Below, one piece after another: positions 18,278 to 25,918 of a stretch of DNA of 57,830 bases. The stretch's first letter is position 1. Every line of letters begins with the position of its first letter. The notes under the pieces are model-generated. The model saw only the letters and a list, made by a program, of their open reading frames with translations, had not been told where the DNA came from and made no database searches. Made by a program: the position numbers and the translations under genes. This DNA is from Chitinophagaceae bacterium (lineage in GTDB: Bacteria > Bacteroidota > Bacteroidia > Chitinophagales > Chitinophagaceae), in the NCBI GenBank assembly GCA_947454155.1, contig CANGIT010000018.1, positions 1 through 57,830 on the forward strand. Direction: 5' to 3'.

Positions 18278-19048
18278 ATGAAAACAAAAGAAGAAATCGT
18301 AGCCAACTGGCTGCCTCGCTATACAGGACAACAACTGAATCAATTTGGTGAATATATTTTGTTGACCAACTTTTCCAATTATGTAAAGATGTTTGCCGAA
18401 TGGAACAAGGTGGACATCATCGGCCTCGACAAACCGATGCAATGCGCTACCGCCAACAATATCACCATCATCAACTTTGGGATGGGGAGCCCTACCGGTG
18501 CCACCATCATGGACTTGCTCACCGCCATCTCACCCAAAGCCGTTTTGTTCCTGGGCAAATGTGGTGGCCTTAAAAAAAGAAACAAAATCGGCGACCTGAT
18601 TTTACCGATTGCCGCCATCCGGGGCGAAGGTACCAGCAACGATTACTTCCCGCCTGAAGTACCGGCCCTTCCTGCTTTCGCCTTGCAAAAAGCCATTTCC
18701 ACCACCATCAGAGATTACGAATGCGATTACTGGACAGGCGTTTGCTACACCACCAACCGCAGGGTTTGGGAACACGACGAACATTTCAAAGAATACCTGC
18801 AAAAAATAAGAGCCTATGCCATCGATATGGAAACCGCCACCATCTTTACCGTTGGCTTTTTCAATAAGATTCCTACCGGCGCCTTGTTGCTTGTCAGCGA
18901 CTCTCCCATGATTCCCGAAGGCGTGAAAACAGAAGCCAGCGACCAGCAAGTGACCGCTAAATTTGTAGAGAACCATTTGAAAATCGGTATCGATTCGCTG
19001 AAACAACTGATCAATCAAGGACAAACGGTTAGGCATCTCAAGTTTTGA
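18278..19048 (+). CDS. amn: AMP nucleosidase (Bacteroidota type)
   Basis: Nucleoside phosphorylase-fold enzyme of 256 residues, annotated in this phylum as cleaving AMP to adenine and ribose 5-phosphate. Motifs are the phosphate-side GKCGGLKKRNKIGDLILP, the loop RGEGTSNDYFPPEVPALPAF, and the nucleoside-binding AIDMETATIF with its Glu, followed by LLVSDSPMIPEG. It is shorter than the proteobacterial Amn because it lacks the extra N-terminal domain. Adenine deaminase and uracil phosphoribosyltransferase at 42.8-45.6 kb could use related salvage products. The start has a clean upstream leader. Confidence 0.88.
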   Translation: MKTKEEIVANWLPRYTGQQLNQFGEYILLTNFSNYVKMFAEWNKVDIIGLDKPMQCATANNITIINFGMGSPTGATIMDLLTAISPKAVLFLGKCGGLKKRNKIGDLILPIAAIRGEGTSNDYFPPEVPALPAFALQKAISTTIRDYECDYWTGVCYTTNRRVWEHDEHFKEYLQKIRAYAIDMETATIFTVGFFNKIPTGALLLVSDSPMIPEGVKTEASDQQVTAKFVENHLKIGIDSLKQLINQGQTVRHLKF

Positions 19049-19105
19049 TATTGCGACCTTGAATTCACTTCAATTTGATAATTAATTTAATCGATAACGC
19101 TCTCG

Positions 19106-19128
19106 GAAATATTTTAAAAAAATATTTC
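19106..19128. repeat. Inverted repeat between amn and membrane-protein gene
   Basis: Perfect 10-bp arms GAAATATTTT / AAAATATTTC around three A residues, 58 bp after amn and about 70 bp before the next start. It could act as a weak terminator or a binding site. No long T tract follows. Confidence 0.4.
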
Positions 19129-19200
19129 TGAAAAACCCTTGTATTAGCAATTTCTATAACCTAAATTCGTTTCTCCTTTTTAAATAACAATTTACCGCTG

Positions 19201-19938
19201 ATGAGCATTTCCACTTTCTACAACGGCATTCTTCAGGAAGCCAAAAACCAAAAAAAGCTGATTGCTTTTGTCGCATTCATCATGGTCATTTCCTATTCCG
19301 TTTACCTCTGGGGCAGCGACAAGTTCATCATCAATGTAGGTTTGGAAAATCATCCCATCGAATTGGGAACAGCCTTAAGCCTTTTTGCAGGATCTGTGAT
19401 GATGTTTATGGCCTATAAAAGAAACAAATCTGTTTTTCTGATTCTGCTGGGACTTGTCTTGTTTTTTGGAGCCGGTGAAGAACTCAGTTGGGGACAGCAG
19501 TTGGTTCATTTCCACACGCCTGCTGCTATTGATAAAGAAAATGTTCAACATGAATTCAATGTCCATAATCTGGATTTGTTCAATGCGGGCAATTTGGATA
19601 AAACCAGAAAGACCGGCTGGCATCGCCTTACGGAGATGAACTTTCTTTTCAGGTTGTTTTGCATCTCATACGGCATCTTCATCCCCTTCTTAGCCATGGC
19701 CTCAGCCTGGGCCAACGGCATGCTCAAAAAATTAAGAATGCCGATACCACCCATCACTGTGGGTATATTCTTTGCGGTCAACTGGCTCCTCTTCAGGTTT
19801 ATTCTGGACGTGGCGCCCAAAGGCAAACCCATTCAATATTACTGTACCTCCAGCGAAAATTTTGAGTTCGTGGCCGGAGTGATCCTGATGGTGTTTGGAT
19901 ATTATTTTTGGCAACAAAGCAAAACCAAACAAGCCTAG
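19201..19938 (+). CDS. Conserved multi-spanning membrane protein
   Basis: This 245-residue protein has about six hydrophobic helices: residues near 20-38, 55-72, 80-95, 145-165, 180-205 and 220-240. Between helices 3 and 4 lies the most conserved-looking block: GAGEELSWGQQL followed by VQHEFNVHNLDLFN. The acidic and His-rich placement suggests a metal or catalytic site in the membrane, but I do not know the function. Similar EExSWGQ...NxHN proteins occur in several phyla. It is probably monocistronic, followed by a 9-bp satellite. Confidence 0.78.
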   Translation: MSISTFYNGILQEAKNQKKLIAFVAFIMVISYSVYLWGSDKFIINVGLENHPIELGTALSLFAGSVMMFMAYKRNKSVFLILLGLVLFFGAGEELSWGQQLVHFHTPAAIDKENVQHEFNVHNLDLFNAGNLDKTRKTGWHRLTEMNFLFRLFCISYGIFIPFLAMASAWANGMLKKLRMPIPPITVGIFFAVNWLLFRFILDVAPKGKPIQYYCTSSENFEFVAGVILMVFGYYFWQQSKTKQA

Positions 19939-20018
19939 TTTAAAACTACTCAAACGAAAGCTTTGGGATTGAAGATAATATGCCGCTGAATGAGTTCATT
20001 TGGTTAACAAAGCGATCA

Positions 20019-20063
20019 AACTGATTGAACTTATTGAACAGTTTAAACTTATTGAATGTACTT
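20019..20063 (+). repeat. Nonamer array (AACTTATTG family)
   Basis: Five consecutive 9-bp units in phase: AACTGATTG, AACTTATTG, AACAGTTTA, AACTTATTG, AATGTACTT. It lies between the membrane-protein gene and the ABC transporter gene. The same word family recurs at 54179-54214 and, as a fragment, near 45666. Confidence 0.7.
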
Positions 20064-20111
20064 CATAATCGCCTCATCAATTTTCATTACCTTTCTTGAA
20101 ACAATGATGCG

Positions 20112-21791
20112 GTGTTGCTTCAAATCAAAAATCTATCTGTTGAATTTGCCAATGAGAACAGCTCAACCCCTGCGGTATGCGACCTCTCCTTCAACATGAA
20201 AGCCAACCATATTACAGCCCTTGTGGGCGAAAGCGGTTCCGGTAAATCGGCCACCGCTTTTTCTATTTTAGGCCTGTTGCCCAACACCGCAAAACTGAGC
20301 GGTGAAATTTTATACACAGAAAACAGTAAAACCACCAACCTGCTTGCCTTATCTCAACAAGAAATCAAAGCGCTGCGTGGCGGAAAAATAGCCATGGTTT
20401 TTCAAGAGCCGATGACCGCATTGAATCCTTTGATGACCTGCGGACAACAAGTAATGGAAGCTATCCGCATCCACCAGCCAACCACAAAAAAACAAGCGCA
20501 AGAAAAAACAAGGATTCTATTTAACCAAGTGGAACTTCCACAGCCGGAAATCATCTTCAACAAATATCCACACCAGCTCAGTGGTGGGCAACTACAGCGG
20601 GTGATGATCGCCATGGCCATCGCCAACGGCCCCCGGCTGCTGATTGCCGATGAGCCCACAACAGCGCTGGATGCCACCGTGCAAAAAAGCATCCTCCATC
20701 TGCTTAAAAAACTAAAAGAGCAACAGCAGCTCTCCATCTTGCTCATCTCACACGATCTGGGATTGGTGAAAGCTTATGCCGACGAAGTGGTGGTGATGTA
20801 CAAGGGTAAAATGGTGGAAATGGGCGATTGTCAGCAAGTGTTGACTTCCCCACAACACACCTATACCCAAGCGCTGCTGCAATGCAAACCCAGCCCCGAA
20901 AAAAAAGGCCAACGCCTTCCCACACTGAACGAATTGATGCAAGCCTCGGACCAACAAAGCAACCCATTGACTAAAAGCTATCCAACAAAAGCTATCGACA
21001 GGTCGGCGCCGATTTTGGAATTGAAAAATCTGACGGTTGAATTTCCATGGAAAAAGAATTGGTGGGGAAAAACAACCACAGTGCATAAAGTGGTAAATGA
21101 AGTGAATGCTTTTATTTATCGGAATGAAGCGGTAGGATTGGTGGGCGAAAGCGGATGCGGAAAAACAACCCTGGGCAAAACAATCTTGCAGTTGATCAGG
21201 CCCAGCTCGGGCAGCATTCTTCTCCATGGCCAACCCATCGATGCCAAAAATCAAACCCCAGACAATACAGACCTTCACAAAATTCAGATGGTGTTTCAGG
21301 ATCCCTATGGCTCGCTCAACCCCACCCTCAGCATTGGTGAGGCCATTGCCGAACCTATCCGCAAACACCTGCGACTGAACAAAGCGGGCGCTAAAGATAA
21401 AGTGGCCGAACTGCTCGGGCAGGTGGGACTTAATGCAGATCATTATCATCGCTATCCACATCAGTTCAGCGGAGGGCAAAGGCAAAGAATCAGCATCGCC
21501 AGAGCACTGGCGCAAGAGCCCAGCTTCCTGGTATTCGACGAAAGCGTATCGGCACTCGACATGAGCATGCAAGCGCAGATACTCAATCTGATCATGGAGC
21601 TCAGGATCAAATATGGCTTCTCTTGTTTGTTCATCACCCACGATTTGAATGTGGCGCAATATCTCTGCGATTCCATCTGGGTGATGCAATCCGGAAAAAT
21701 TGTAGAAACAGGCAGCGCCGAAGATGTTTTCCGTTCGCCACAAGCTGCATACACCCGGCAAATGATTGAAGCCATGCCCGTATGGAAATAA
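20112..21791 (+). CDS. Dipeptide/oligopeptide-type ABC transporter ATP-binding protein, two fused ATPase domains
   Basis: The 559-residue protein fuses two DppD/DppF-like nucleotide-binding domains. Domain 1 (about 1-260) has Walker A GESGSGKSA, signature LSGGQLQRVMIA and Walker B LLIADEPTTALD. Domain 2 (about 295-559) has GESGCGKTT, FSGGQRQRISIA and FLVFDESVSALD. The fusion resembles YejF-type ATPases. Both domains look active. No permease or binding-protein gene is adjacent, so the transporter partners are encoded elsewhere. The start is GTG at 20112, giving MLLQIKNLSVEF, the usual family beginning; TTG 20115 is equivalent. Confidence 0.92.
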   Translation: MLLQIKNLSVEFANENSSTPAVCDLSFNMKANHITALVGESGSGKSATAFSILGLLPNTAKLSGEILYTENSKTTNLLALSQQEIKALRGGKIAMVFQEPMTALNPLMTCGQQVMEAIRIHQPTTKKQAQEKTRILFNQVELPQPEIIFNKYPHQLSGGQLQRVMIAMAIANGPRLLIADEPTTALDATVQKSILHLLKKLKEQQQLSILLISHDLGLVKAYADEVVVMYKGKMVEMGDCQQVLTSPQHTYTQALLQCKPSPEKKGQRLPTLNELMQASDQQSNPLTKSYPTKAIDRSAPILELKNLTVEFPWKKNWWGKTTTVHKVVNEVNAFIYRNEAVGLVGESGCGKTTLGKTILQLIRPSSGSILLHGQPIDAKNQTPDNTDLHKIQMVFQDPYGSLNPTLSIGEAIAEPIRKHLRLNKAGAKDKVAELLGQVGLNADHYHRYPHQFSGGQRQRISIARALAQEPSFLVFDESVSALDMSMQAQILNLIMELRIKYGFSCLFITHDLNVAQYLCDSIWVMQSGKIVETGSAEDVFRSPQAAYTRQMIEAMPVWK

Positions 21792-21845
21792 TCCGCCATC
21801 TCAACACGTAATGCAATGACATGGGTAGGATGATTCAAATTAATC

Positions 21846-21876
21846 TTGCTTTCGCCTTTAAAATACCCTAACTTTG
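21846..21876 (+). promoter_or_regulatory. Candidate promoter of queA
   Basis: TTG at 21846-21848 and TAACTTTG at 21869-21876 are separated by 20 bp, a close match to the Bacteroidota -33/-7 consensus. Transcription would begin near 21883, leaving a leader of about 100 nt before the queA ATG at 21986. Confidence 0.6.
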
Positions 21877-21888
21877 CCCGCTCAAAAT

Positions 21889-21957
21889 CATGCCGTAACA
21901 TGATATGCGCCTTTCGGTATTGAAAGGTTTATATGAAGACCCCGTTACACCGGCATG
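21889..21957 (+). ncRNA. Structured 5' leader of queA, candidate cis-regulatory RNA
   Basis: Outer stem CATGCCG (21889-21895) pairs with CGGCATG (21951-21957), extended inside by TAAC (21896-21899) with GTTA (21944-21947) across a 3-nt bulge. An inner hairpin pairs CCTTTC (21910-21915) with GAAAGG (21922-21927) around a 6-nt loop. Two single-stranded segments of about 10 and 16 nt join the stems. The element lies directly after a good promoter and before a queuosine-synthesis gene. I cannot match it to a known preQ1 or SAM riboswitch class. Confidence 0.5.
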
Positions 21958-21985
21958 TAATAATTCATTTTTTAAATTATTACAC

Positions 21986-23035
21986 ATGAAGTTATCCCAG
22001 TTCCGTTTCGACCTGCCCTTAAATCTCATTGCGCAAAATCCCACTAAAAAAAGAGAGGAAAGCCGCCTGATGGTCATCGACCGCGCCACCGGAAATATCG
22101 AAAACAAGATATTCTCCGACATCATGCAGTATTTCGACGACAAAGACGTGTTTGTGGTGAACAACACCAAAGTATTCCCCGCACGCATGTACGGAAGAAA
22201 AGAAAAAACCGGCGCCAAAATCGAAGTGTTTTTGCTCAGAGAATTAAGCAGAGCCAACCGTCTTTGGGACGTGATTGTAGATCCGGCCAGAAAAATAAGA
22301 GTGGGCAATAAATTGTATTTCGGTGAAAACGACGAACTGGTAGCGGAAGTGATCGACAACACCACCAGCCGTGGCAGAACCATCAAATTTTTGTGGGACA
22401 GCTCGGAAGAAGAATTCCGCAAAATGCTGGAGTTCATGGGAGAAACGCCCTTGCCCAAATACATCAAAAGAAAACCGGAGGAAGAAGACAAAGAAAGATA
22501 CCAGACGGTATATGCCAAACATGAAGGCGCGGTGGCCGCTCCAACAGCCGGCTTGCACTTCAGCAAGGAGCTGATCAAACGCCTGGAAATTCAGGGTATC
22601 CGTTTTGCCGAAATCACTTTGCATACCGGACTCGGCACTTTTCGCCCCATTGAAGTGGAAGACCTTAGCAAACACAAGATGGACGCGGAATATTACAAAG
22701 TAGATGAAACTGCCTGTGCCATTGTGAACAAAGCCAAAGAGGGCAACAGAAAAATCTGCTCCATCGGCACCACCACCATGAGAGCCATGGAATCTTCTTA
22801 CACCGCACAAAAACTGCTCAAACCTTCCGAAGGCTGGACCAACCATTTCATTCATCCGCCTTATCATTTCAATGTGGCCGATTCGATGGTAACCAATTTC
22901 CATTTGCCCAAAACAAGCCTCATGATCATGGCCTGTGCTTTTGCGGGCTACGACCTGATGATGGAAGCCTACAAAAAAGCCATCAAAGACAAATATCGTT
23001 TCTTCAGCTATGGCGATGCGATGCTGATCATCTGA
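21986..23035 (+). CDS. queA: S-adenosylmethionine:tRNA ribosyltransferase-isomerase
   Basis: Transfers and rearranges the ribose of SAM onto 7-aminomethyl-deazaguanine in tRNA to give epoxyqueuosine. The frame is open from 21905, but that part encodes the structured leader. The family start [19 protein letters not shown] begins at ATG 21986, giving the usual 349 residues. Motifs include [14 protein letters not shown], the [16 protein letters not shown] block, [22 protein letters not shown] and [20 protein letters not shown]. The gene is monocistronic with its own promoter and terminator. Confidence 0.96.
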   Translation: MKLSQFRFDLPLNLIAQNPTKKREESRLMVIDRATGNIENKIFSDIMQYFDDKDVFVVNNTKVFPARMYGRKEKTGAKIEVFLLRELSRANRLWDVIVDPARKIRVGNKLYFGENDELVAEVIDNTTSRGRTIKFLWDSSEEEFRKMLEFMGETPLPKYIKRKPEEEDKERYQTVYAKHEGAVAAPTAGLHFSKELIKRLEIQGIRFAEITLHTGLGTFRPIEVEDLSKHKMDAEYYKVDETACAIVNKAKEGNRKICSIGTTTMRAMESSYTAQKLLKPSEGWTNHFIHPPYHFNVADSMVTNFHLPKTSLMIMACAFAGYDLMMEAYKKAIKDKYRFFSYGDAMLII

Positions 23036-23056
23036 TATCAACTGAATTCATCTTAC

Positions 23057-23087
23057 AAAAAACGCTTTCGATGGAAGCGTTTTTTTA
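23057..23087 (+). terminator. Rho-independent terminator after queA
   Basis: Stem AAAAAACGCTT / AAGCGTTTTTT with a loop of about 7 nt, ending in a T tract, 22 bp after the queA stop. Confidence 0.88.
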
Positions 23088-23093
23088 TGCGTT

Positions 23094-23139
23094 AACATGT
23101 AGTAGCTGGTTAGATACGCTTAGGAGAGGAAATATCTAA
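23094..23139. repeat. Left flanking repeat of the DUF4160/DUF2442 island
   Basis: Contains AACATGT, a 7-bp inverted repeat TTAGATA (23110-23116) / TATCTAA (23133-23139), and between them CGCTTAGGAG (23117-23126). The blocks AACATGT, TACGCTTAGGAG and TATCTAA recur in the same order at 23861-23892, on the other side of the two-gene island. Confidence 0.6.
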
Positions 23140-23251
23140 TCAAATTATTGATAATTTACAATCACTTGCACTAATGTAAATTTATTTTTTACAAATTATA
23201 ACCGGCTTTGTTTTTTATGGAGAAATAATAATTATTAAATTTGGAATAAAA

Positions 23252-23551
23252 ATGCCTAAGATTTATGAGTATTTCGGATTAATATTCTTGTTCTATTCAA
23301 ACGATCATTTACCTGTTCATGTTCATGTCAAATCAGATGAAAATGAGAGTAAATATGTACTAAAATATGAAGATGGGAAATTAGTTGATATTGTAAAAAT
23401 GAAAACTAAATCGCCTTTGAATGAAAGACAAGATAGAGATAGTGTGAAATTTATTAAAAAATATCACAAACAAATAACCGAAAAATGGCACGATTTTTTT
23501 GTTTTACACAAATCTCCAAAATGCAGAAAAATAACTACAAAAATAAAATAG
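23252..23551 (+). CDS. DUF4160 domain protein
   Basis: The 99-residue protein matches DUF4160: MPKIYEYFGLIFLFYSNDH followed by the HVHVKS His pair, an ESKYVLKYEDGKL strand and a basic C-terminal helix (EKWHDFFVLHK). The family is often found beside DUF2442, as here with a 1-bp gap, in a toxin-antitoxin-like arrangement, but I know of no demonstrated activity. Codons are very AT-rich compared with queA upstream. The pair is enclosed by terminators and by related flanking repeats, which suggests acquisition as a cassette. Confidence 0.85.
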   Translation: MPKIYEYFGLIFLFYSNDHLPVHVHVKSDENESKYVLKYEDGKLVDIVKMKTKSPLNERQDRDSVKFIKKYHKQITEKWHDFFVLHKSPKCRKITTKIK

Positions 23552-23552
23552 G

Positions 23553-23789
23553 ATGAAAGTACTTTCAGCTAGATATATTGATGACTATAAAGTAGAGTTG
23601 ATTTTTGAAGATAAAAAAAAGAATATCATAAACTTTTTACCGGTATTGAGAAAAAATCCTGTATGTAGTAAGTATTTAGATGTTACTAAATTTAAAAAAT
23701 TCAAAATCGATCAAGGCAATATTGTATGGGGAAAAAATTGGGAGATGATTTTTACTATTGAGAGCCTATATCAAAATACTTTAAAATAA
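23553..23789 (+). CDS. DUF2442 domain protein
   Basis: The 78-residue protein is a DUF2442-like small beta-rich domain: KVLSARYIDDYKVELIFEDKK, a NFLPVL turn, and the C-terminal NIVWGKNWEMIFTIESLYQ. It is the expected partner of DUF4160, translated directly after it, and in a two-component toxin-antitoxin reading would be the candidate antitoxin. That role is inferred from pairing only. It shares the low GC content of its neighbour and is followed by a strong terminator. Confidence 0.83.
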   Translation: MKVLSARYIDDYKVELIFEDKKKNIINFLPVLRKNPVCSKYLDVTKFKKFKIDQGNIVWGKNWEMIFTIESLYQNTLK

Positions 23790-23817
23790 TTATCAATTTC
23801 CTTGATTTACAAATGAC

Positions 23818-23845
23818 AAGCCGACCTACATGGTCGGCTTTTTTG
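23818..23845 (+). terminator. Rho-independent terminator after the DUF2442 gene
   Basis: Perfect 9-bp stem AAGCCGACC / GGTCGGCTT with loop TACAT, followed by six T residues in total. It is immediately followed by the 16-bp perfect palindrome TTATTTCATGAAATAA at 23846-23861. Confidence 0.92.
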
Positions 23846-23860
23846 TTATTTCATGAAATA

Positions 23861-23892
23861 ACATGTGTACGCTTAGGAGGACAATTATCTAA
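23861..23892. repeat. Right flanking repeat of the DUF4160/DUF2442 island
   Basis: ACATGT, then TACGCTTAGGAG at 23868-23879 and TATCTAA at 23886-23892 repeat the left copy at 23094-23139. About 14 bp, including the left arm of the inverted repeat, are missing. Like the left copy it directly follows a terminator. Confidence 0.6.
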
Positions 23893-23977
23893 CCGAGTGA
23901 TGATGGATTTGTTGAAATTCTTGTCCGATAAAAATAATTTGATTTAATCAGTGCGAGAAACAGAACGAAAGCGAAGA

Positions 23978-24030
23978 AAAAAGTCAGAAATTCATGGCCG
24001 CTCTCGCTCTCATTCTCGTTCTGACTTTTT
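23978..24030 (-). terminator. Candidate terminator of the kinase operon
   Basis: On the minus strand AAAAAGTCAGAA pairs with TTCTGACTTTTT across a long loop of about 28 nt, just after the histidine-kinase stop, and ends in a T tract. The long loop makes it less certain than the compact hairpins nearby. Confidence 0.5.
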
Positions 24031-24035
24031 GTACC

Positions 24036-24776
24036 TCAAACCGGAATCAGCATATGGAATTTTGTACCGGCTCCGGGTTTTGAGAGGCATTCAATTTCGC
24101 CGTGAAGCAGCTCCACCCTGTTGAAGATATGGTGGATACCGCAACCCATTTTGTTTTTTTGCATGGTCTTCTTCAATTCAAATCCTACGCCGTCGTCGGC
24201 CGTACGCACCAGCAATCTTCCCCCTTCCATCTCAATTTCTATGTCAAGAAACGAAGCCCTGGCATGTTTGATGGTGTTTTGAACAATCTCCTGCAAGATG
24301 CGATAGATCTGATTCAGTTTTTCGGGTGGAATAACTGGCAGCTCCTTTTCTTTGATATTGAATTGAAGTGGAGTCGATTGAAACTGATCGGCAATGTATT
24401 GTTCAATGGCGATTTTGAGGGTGATGTGAAGATTGCCGAAAGGAGAAAGCTCCTTTGTCATCTGACGGATCATTTGTACCGACCGGGAAACCGTTTCCTG
24501 ACAAATATCAATTTGTTCGGGACCTTTCTTTCTTACCAGCTCGAGCCGCATGTTGACACTCGACAACAAGGGACCCAGATCGTTGTGCAATTGGGTGGCA
24601 ATGCCTTGTCTTGCATGTTCTGATGCCGTTAGTTCCAGACTCAGTTTTTCCATTTGCAGTTTTCTCGTCTTTCGGTACATGAAATAGGCACCCACGAAAT
24701 AAATAATGGTCATCAAAGCAATGAAGGAATTGGCCAGCAGAATGGCTATAAGAATATCTTTTTCTTGGGCAAACAT
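24036..24776 (-). CDS. Sensor histidine kinase (HisKA_3/LytS-NarX-like)
   Basis: This 246-residue kinase has one N-terminal transmembrane helix (about 9-31), then a short linker and no separate sensor domain. The dimerisation/phosphoacceptor motif is QLHNDLGPLLSSV (His about 63). The ATPase domain has the N box EIVQNTIKHA, the G1 box DDGVGF and a divergent G2 box GCGIHHIFNRV. It is the last gene of a three-gene unit, and its start overlaps the upstream membrane-protein gene by 31 bp. No response regulator is adjacent. The membrane protein next to it may supply sensing; this is inference. Confidence 0.9.
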   Translation of the reverse strand: MFAQEKDILIAILLANSFIALMTIIYFVGAYFMYRKTRKLQMEKLSLELTASEHARQGIATQLHNDLGPLLSSVNMRLELVRKKGPEQIDICQETVSRSVQMIRQMTKELSPFGNLHITLKIAIEQYIADQFQSTPLQFNIKEKELPVIPPEKLNQIYRILQEIVQNTIKHARASFLDIEIEMEGGRLLVRTADDGVGFELKKTMQKNKMGCGIHHIFNRVELLHGEIECLSKPGAGTKFHMLIPV

Positions 24777-25396
24777 ATGAAGGCAAAGGCGAAGGCAATG
24801 TAAGTTACTACATCTATACCTTGTAAATAAAATTGAGTTTTAATGAAAAAAGGAGCGGTTTGGGGACTGTACAACACAAGCAATAAAAGATTGAAATAGA
24901 TGTAAGCTGTTATATTGATGATAAAAGGAACCAGAATCAGCAACTTAGATATTTGCTTTCTTTTGTTGCTTTCCAAACTGCCGATTTTAGATACAATTAT
25001 TACAGCTGTGAAAATATTGATGAATCCAAAAACAAAACTTGTCAATGATTCCCTGTAGGTAGACAGTCCTTTAAAATATATTTCTGCCAATGCCACTATT
25101 ATGAATGCCAACGAAGATAAATTGATCCAATATTTTTTTTTGTCAGATTGAAGAAAAGACAGAAACACAAAAAAACAAACTTCAAAATCAACAAAATTAA
25201 AAATGTAGTTATAAATGTTATTTACAACAGGCTCATGCCTGAAAAAATTAATGGCAAATCCAACGATACTAAAACACATGTACCCCAAAAAGATTTTATA
25301 AGCAGCATCTAACTTTTTGAAGCTGAATATGCCGGCAATAACTGAAAAAATCATTGAACACAATATCAGAAATACTATTATCGAGCCTTCCTTCAT
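24746..25396 (-). CDS. Multi-spanning membrane protein of unknown function, kinase-linked
   Basis: The 216-residue protein is almost entirely hydrophobic, with about seven helices (near residues 5-24, 33-50, 64-82, 90-108, 122-140, 150-174 and 190-210) and a cytosolic-looking basic tail LPKKKIFL. The 7-helix, loop-poor layout recalls sensory membrane domains fused to kinases elsewhere. Here it is a separate polypeptide whose 3' end overlaps the kinase gene. I recognise no named family. The most plausible role is the membrane sensor half of a split sensor kinase. Confidence 0.72.
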   Translation of the reverse strand: MKEGSIIVFLILCSMIFSVIAGIFSFKKLDAAYKIFLGYMCFSIVGFAINFFRHEPVVNNIYNYIFNFVDFEVCFFVFLSFLQSDKKKYWINLSSLAFIIVALAEIYFKGLSTYRESLTSFVFGFINIFTAVIIVSKIGSLESNKRKQISKLLILVPFIINITAYIYFNLLLLVLYSPQTAPFFIKTQFYLQGIDVVTYIAFAFAFICLPKKKIFL

Positions 25397-25407
25397 CGGT
25401 ACAAATA

Positions 25408-25716
25408 TTAACAGTTAGGTGGGCAGGGTAACCCTTTGTCTACAATCACCGGTTTTTCGGCAGCTACGATATCATTTCCTTCAGCATCCACGCCATAAAA
25501 AATGGAACAAATGGTTTTGTCGTCTTTCATGCCGAAATAAATTCTGAAACTCACGCAGCCCGGCTGGTCGAGAATGGCCTGTATGGCAGCTGCTTCAAAG
25601 CGTTCGGAATAAATCATGGATCCTTTGAAATCGGGCGTGGTCATATTGTCCACATTTTTACGATAGCGGTCGATGAGTTCCTGTGCAAGTTCGGGGCTGA
25701 TGAAATGTTGGCTCAT
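25408..25716 (-). CDS. Small conserved Bacteroidota protein preceding the membrane protein and kinase
   Basis: The 102-residue soluble protein starts MSQHFISPELAQELIDRYR, has a central DQPGCVSFRIYFGMKDDKT block and ends with a Cys-Pro-rich tail GLPCPPNC. Similar proteins occur beside membrane-protein and sensor-kinase genes in other Bacteroidota, as far as I recall, and have no assigned function. The three conserved cysteines could bind metal or respond to redox. It is the first gene of the unit, 11 bp before the membrane protein, so a signalling input or accessory role is inferred from position. Confidence 0.72.
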   Translation of the reverse strand: MSQHFISPELAQELIDRYRKNVDNMTTPDFKGSMIYSERFEAAAIQAILDQPGCVSFRIYFGMKDDKTICSIFYGVDAEGNDIVAAEKPVIVDKGLPCPPNC

Positions 25717-25918
25717 GATGATGTTGTTTTGAAGTGATTTTCAAATGTAAAAATTACCGGGCAATTGAAAATAATTTTGTTCTAATATTTTTTTTTTCGC
25801 ATTTGTTCATACATTTGGAAAGACTCAACTCCTTTTTTCCGGTATCAATCATAGAAATCCGCGTAAGTTGTTTTACATCAAAACGGCAGTTTGAAATTTA
25901 TTTTTTAAATTTTTCAAC

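Noticed and set aside
21905..21985. 27-residue N-terminal extension of QueA
   Set aside because: It is encoded by the structured leader, does not match the family start, and the protein from ATG 21986 has normal length.
24102..24623. Plus-strand ORF inside the kinase gene
   Set aside because: Shadow of a gene with clear histidine-kinase motifs on the other strand.
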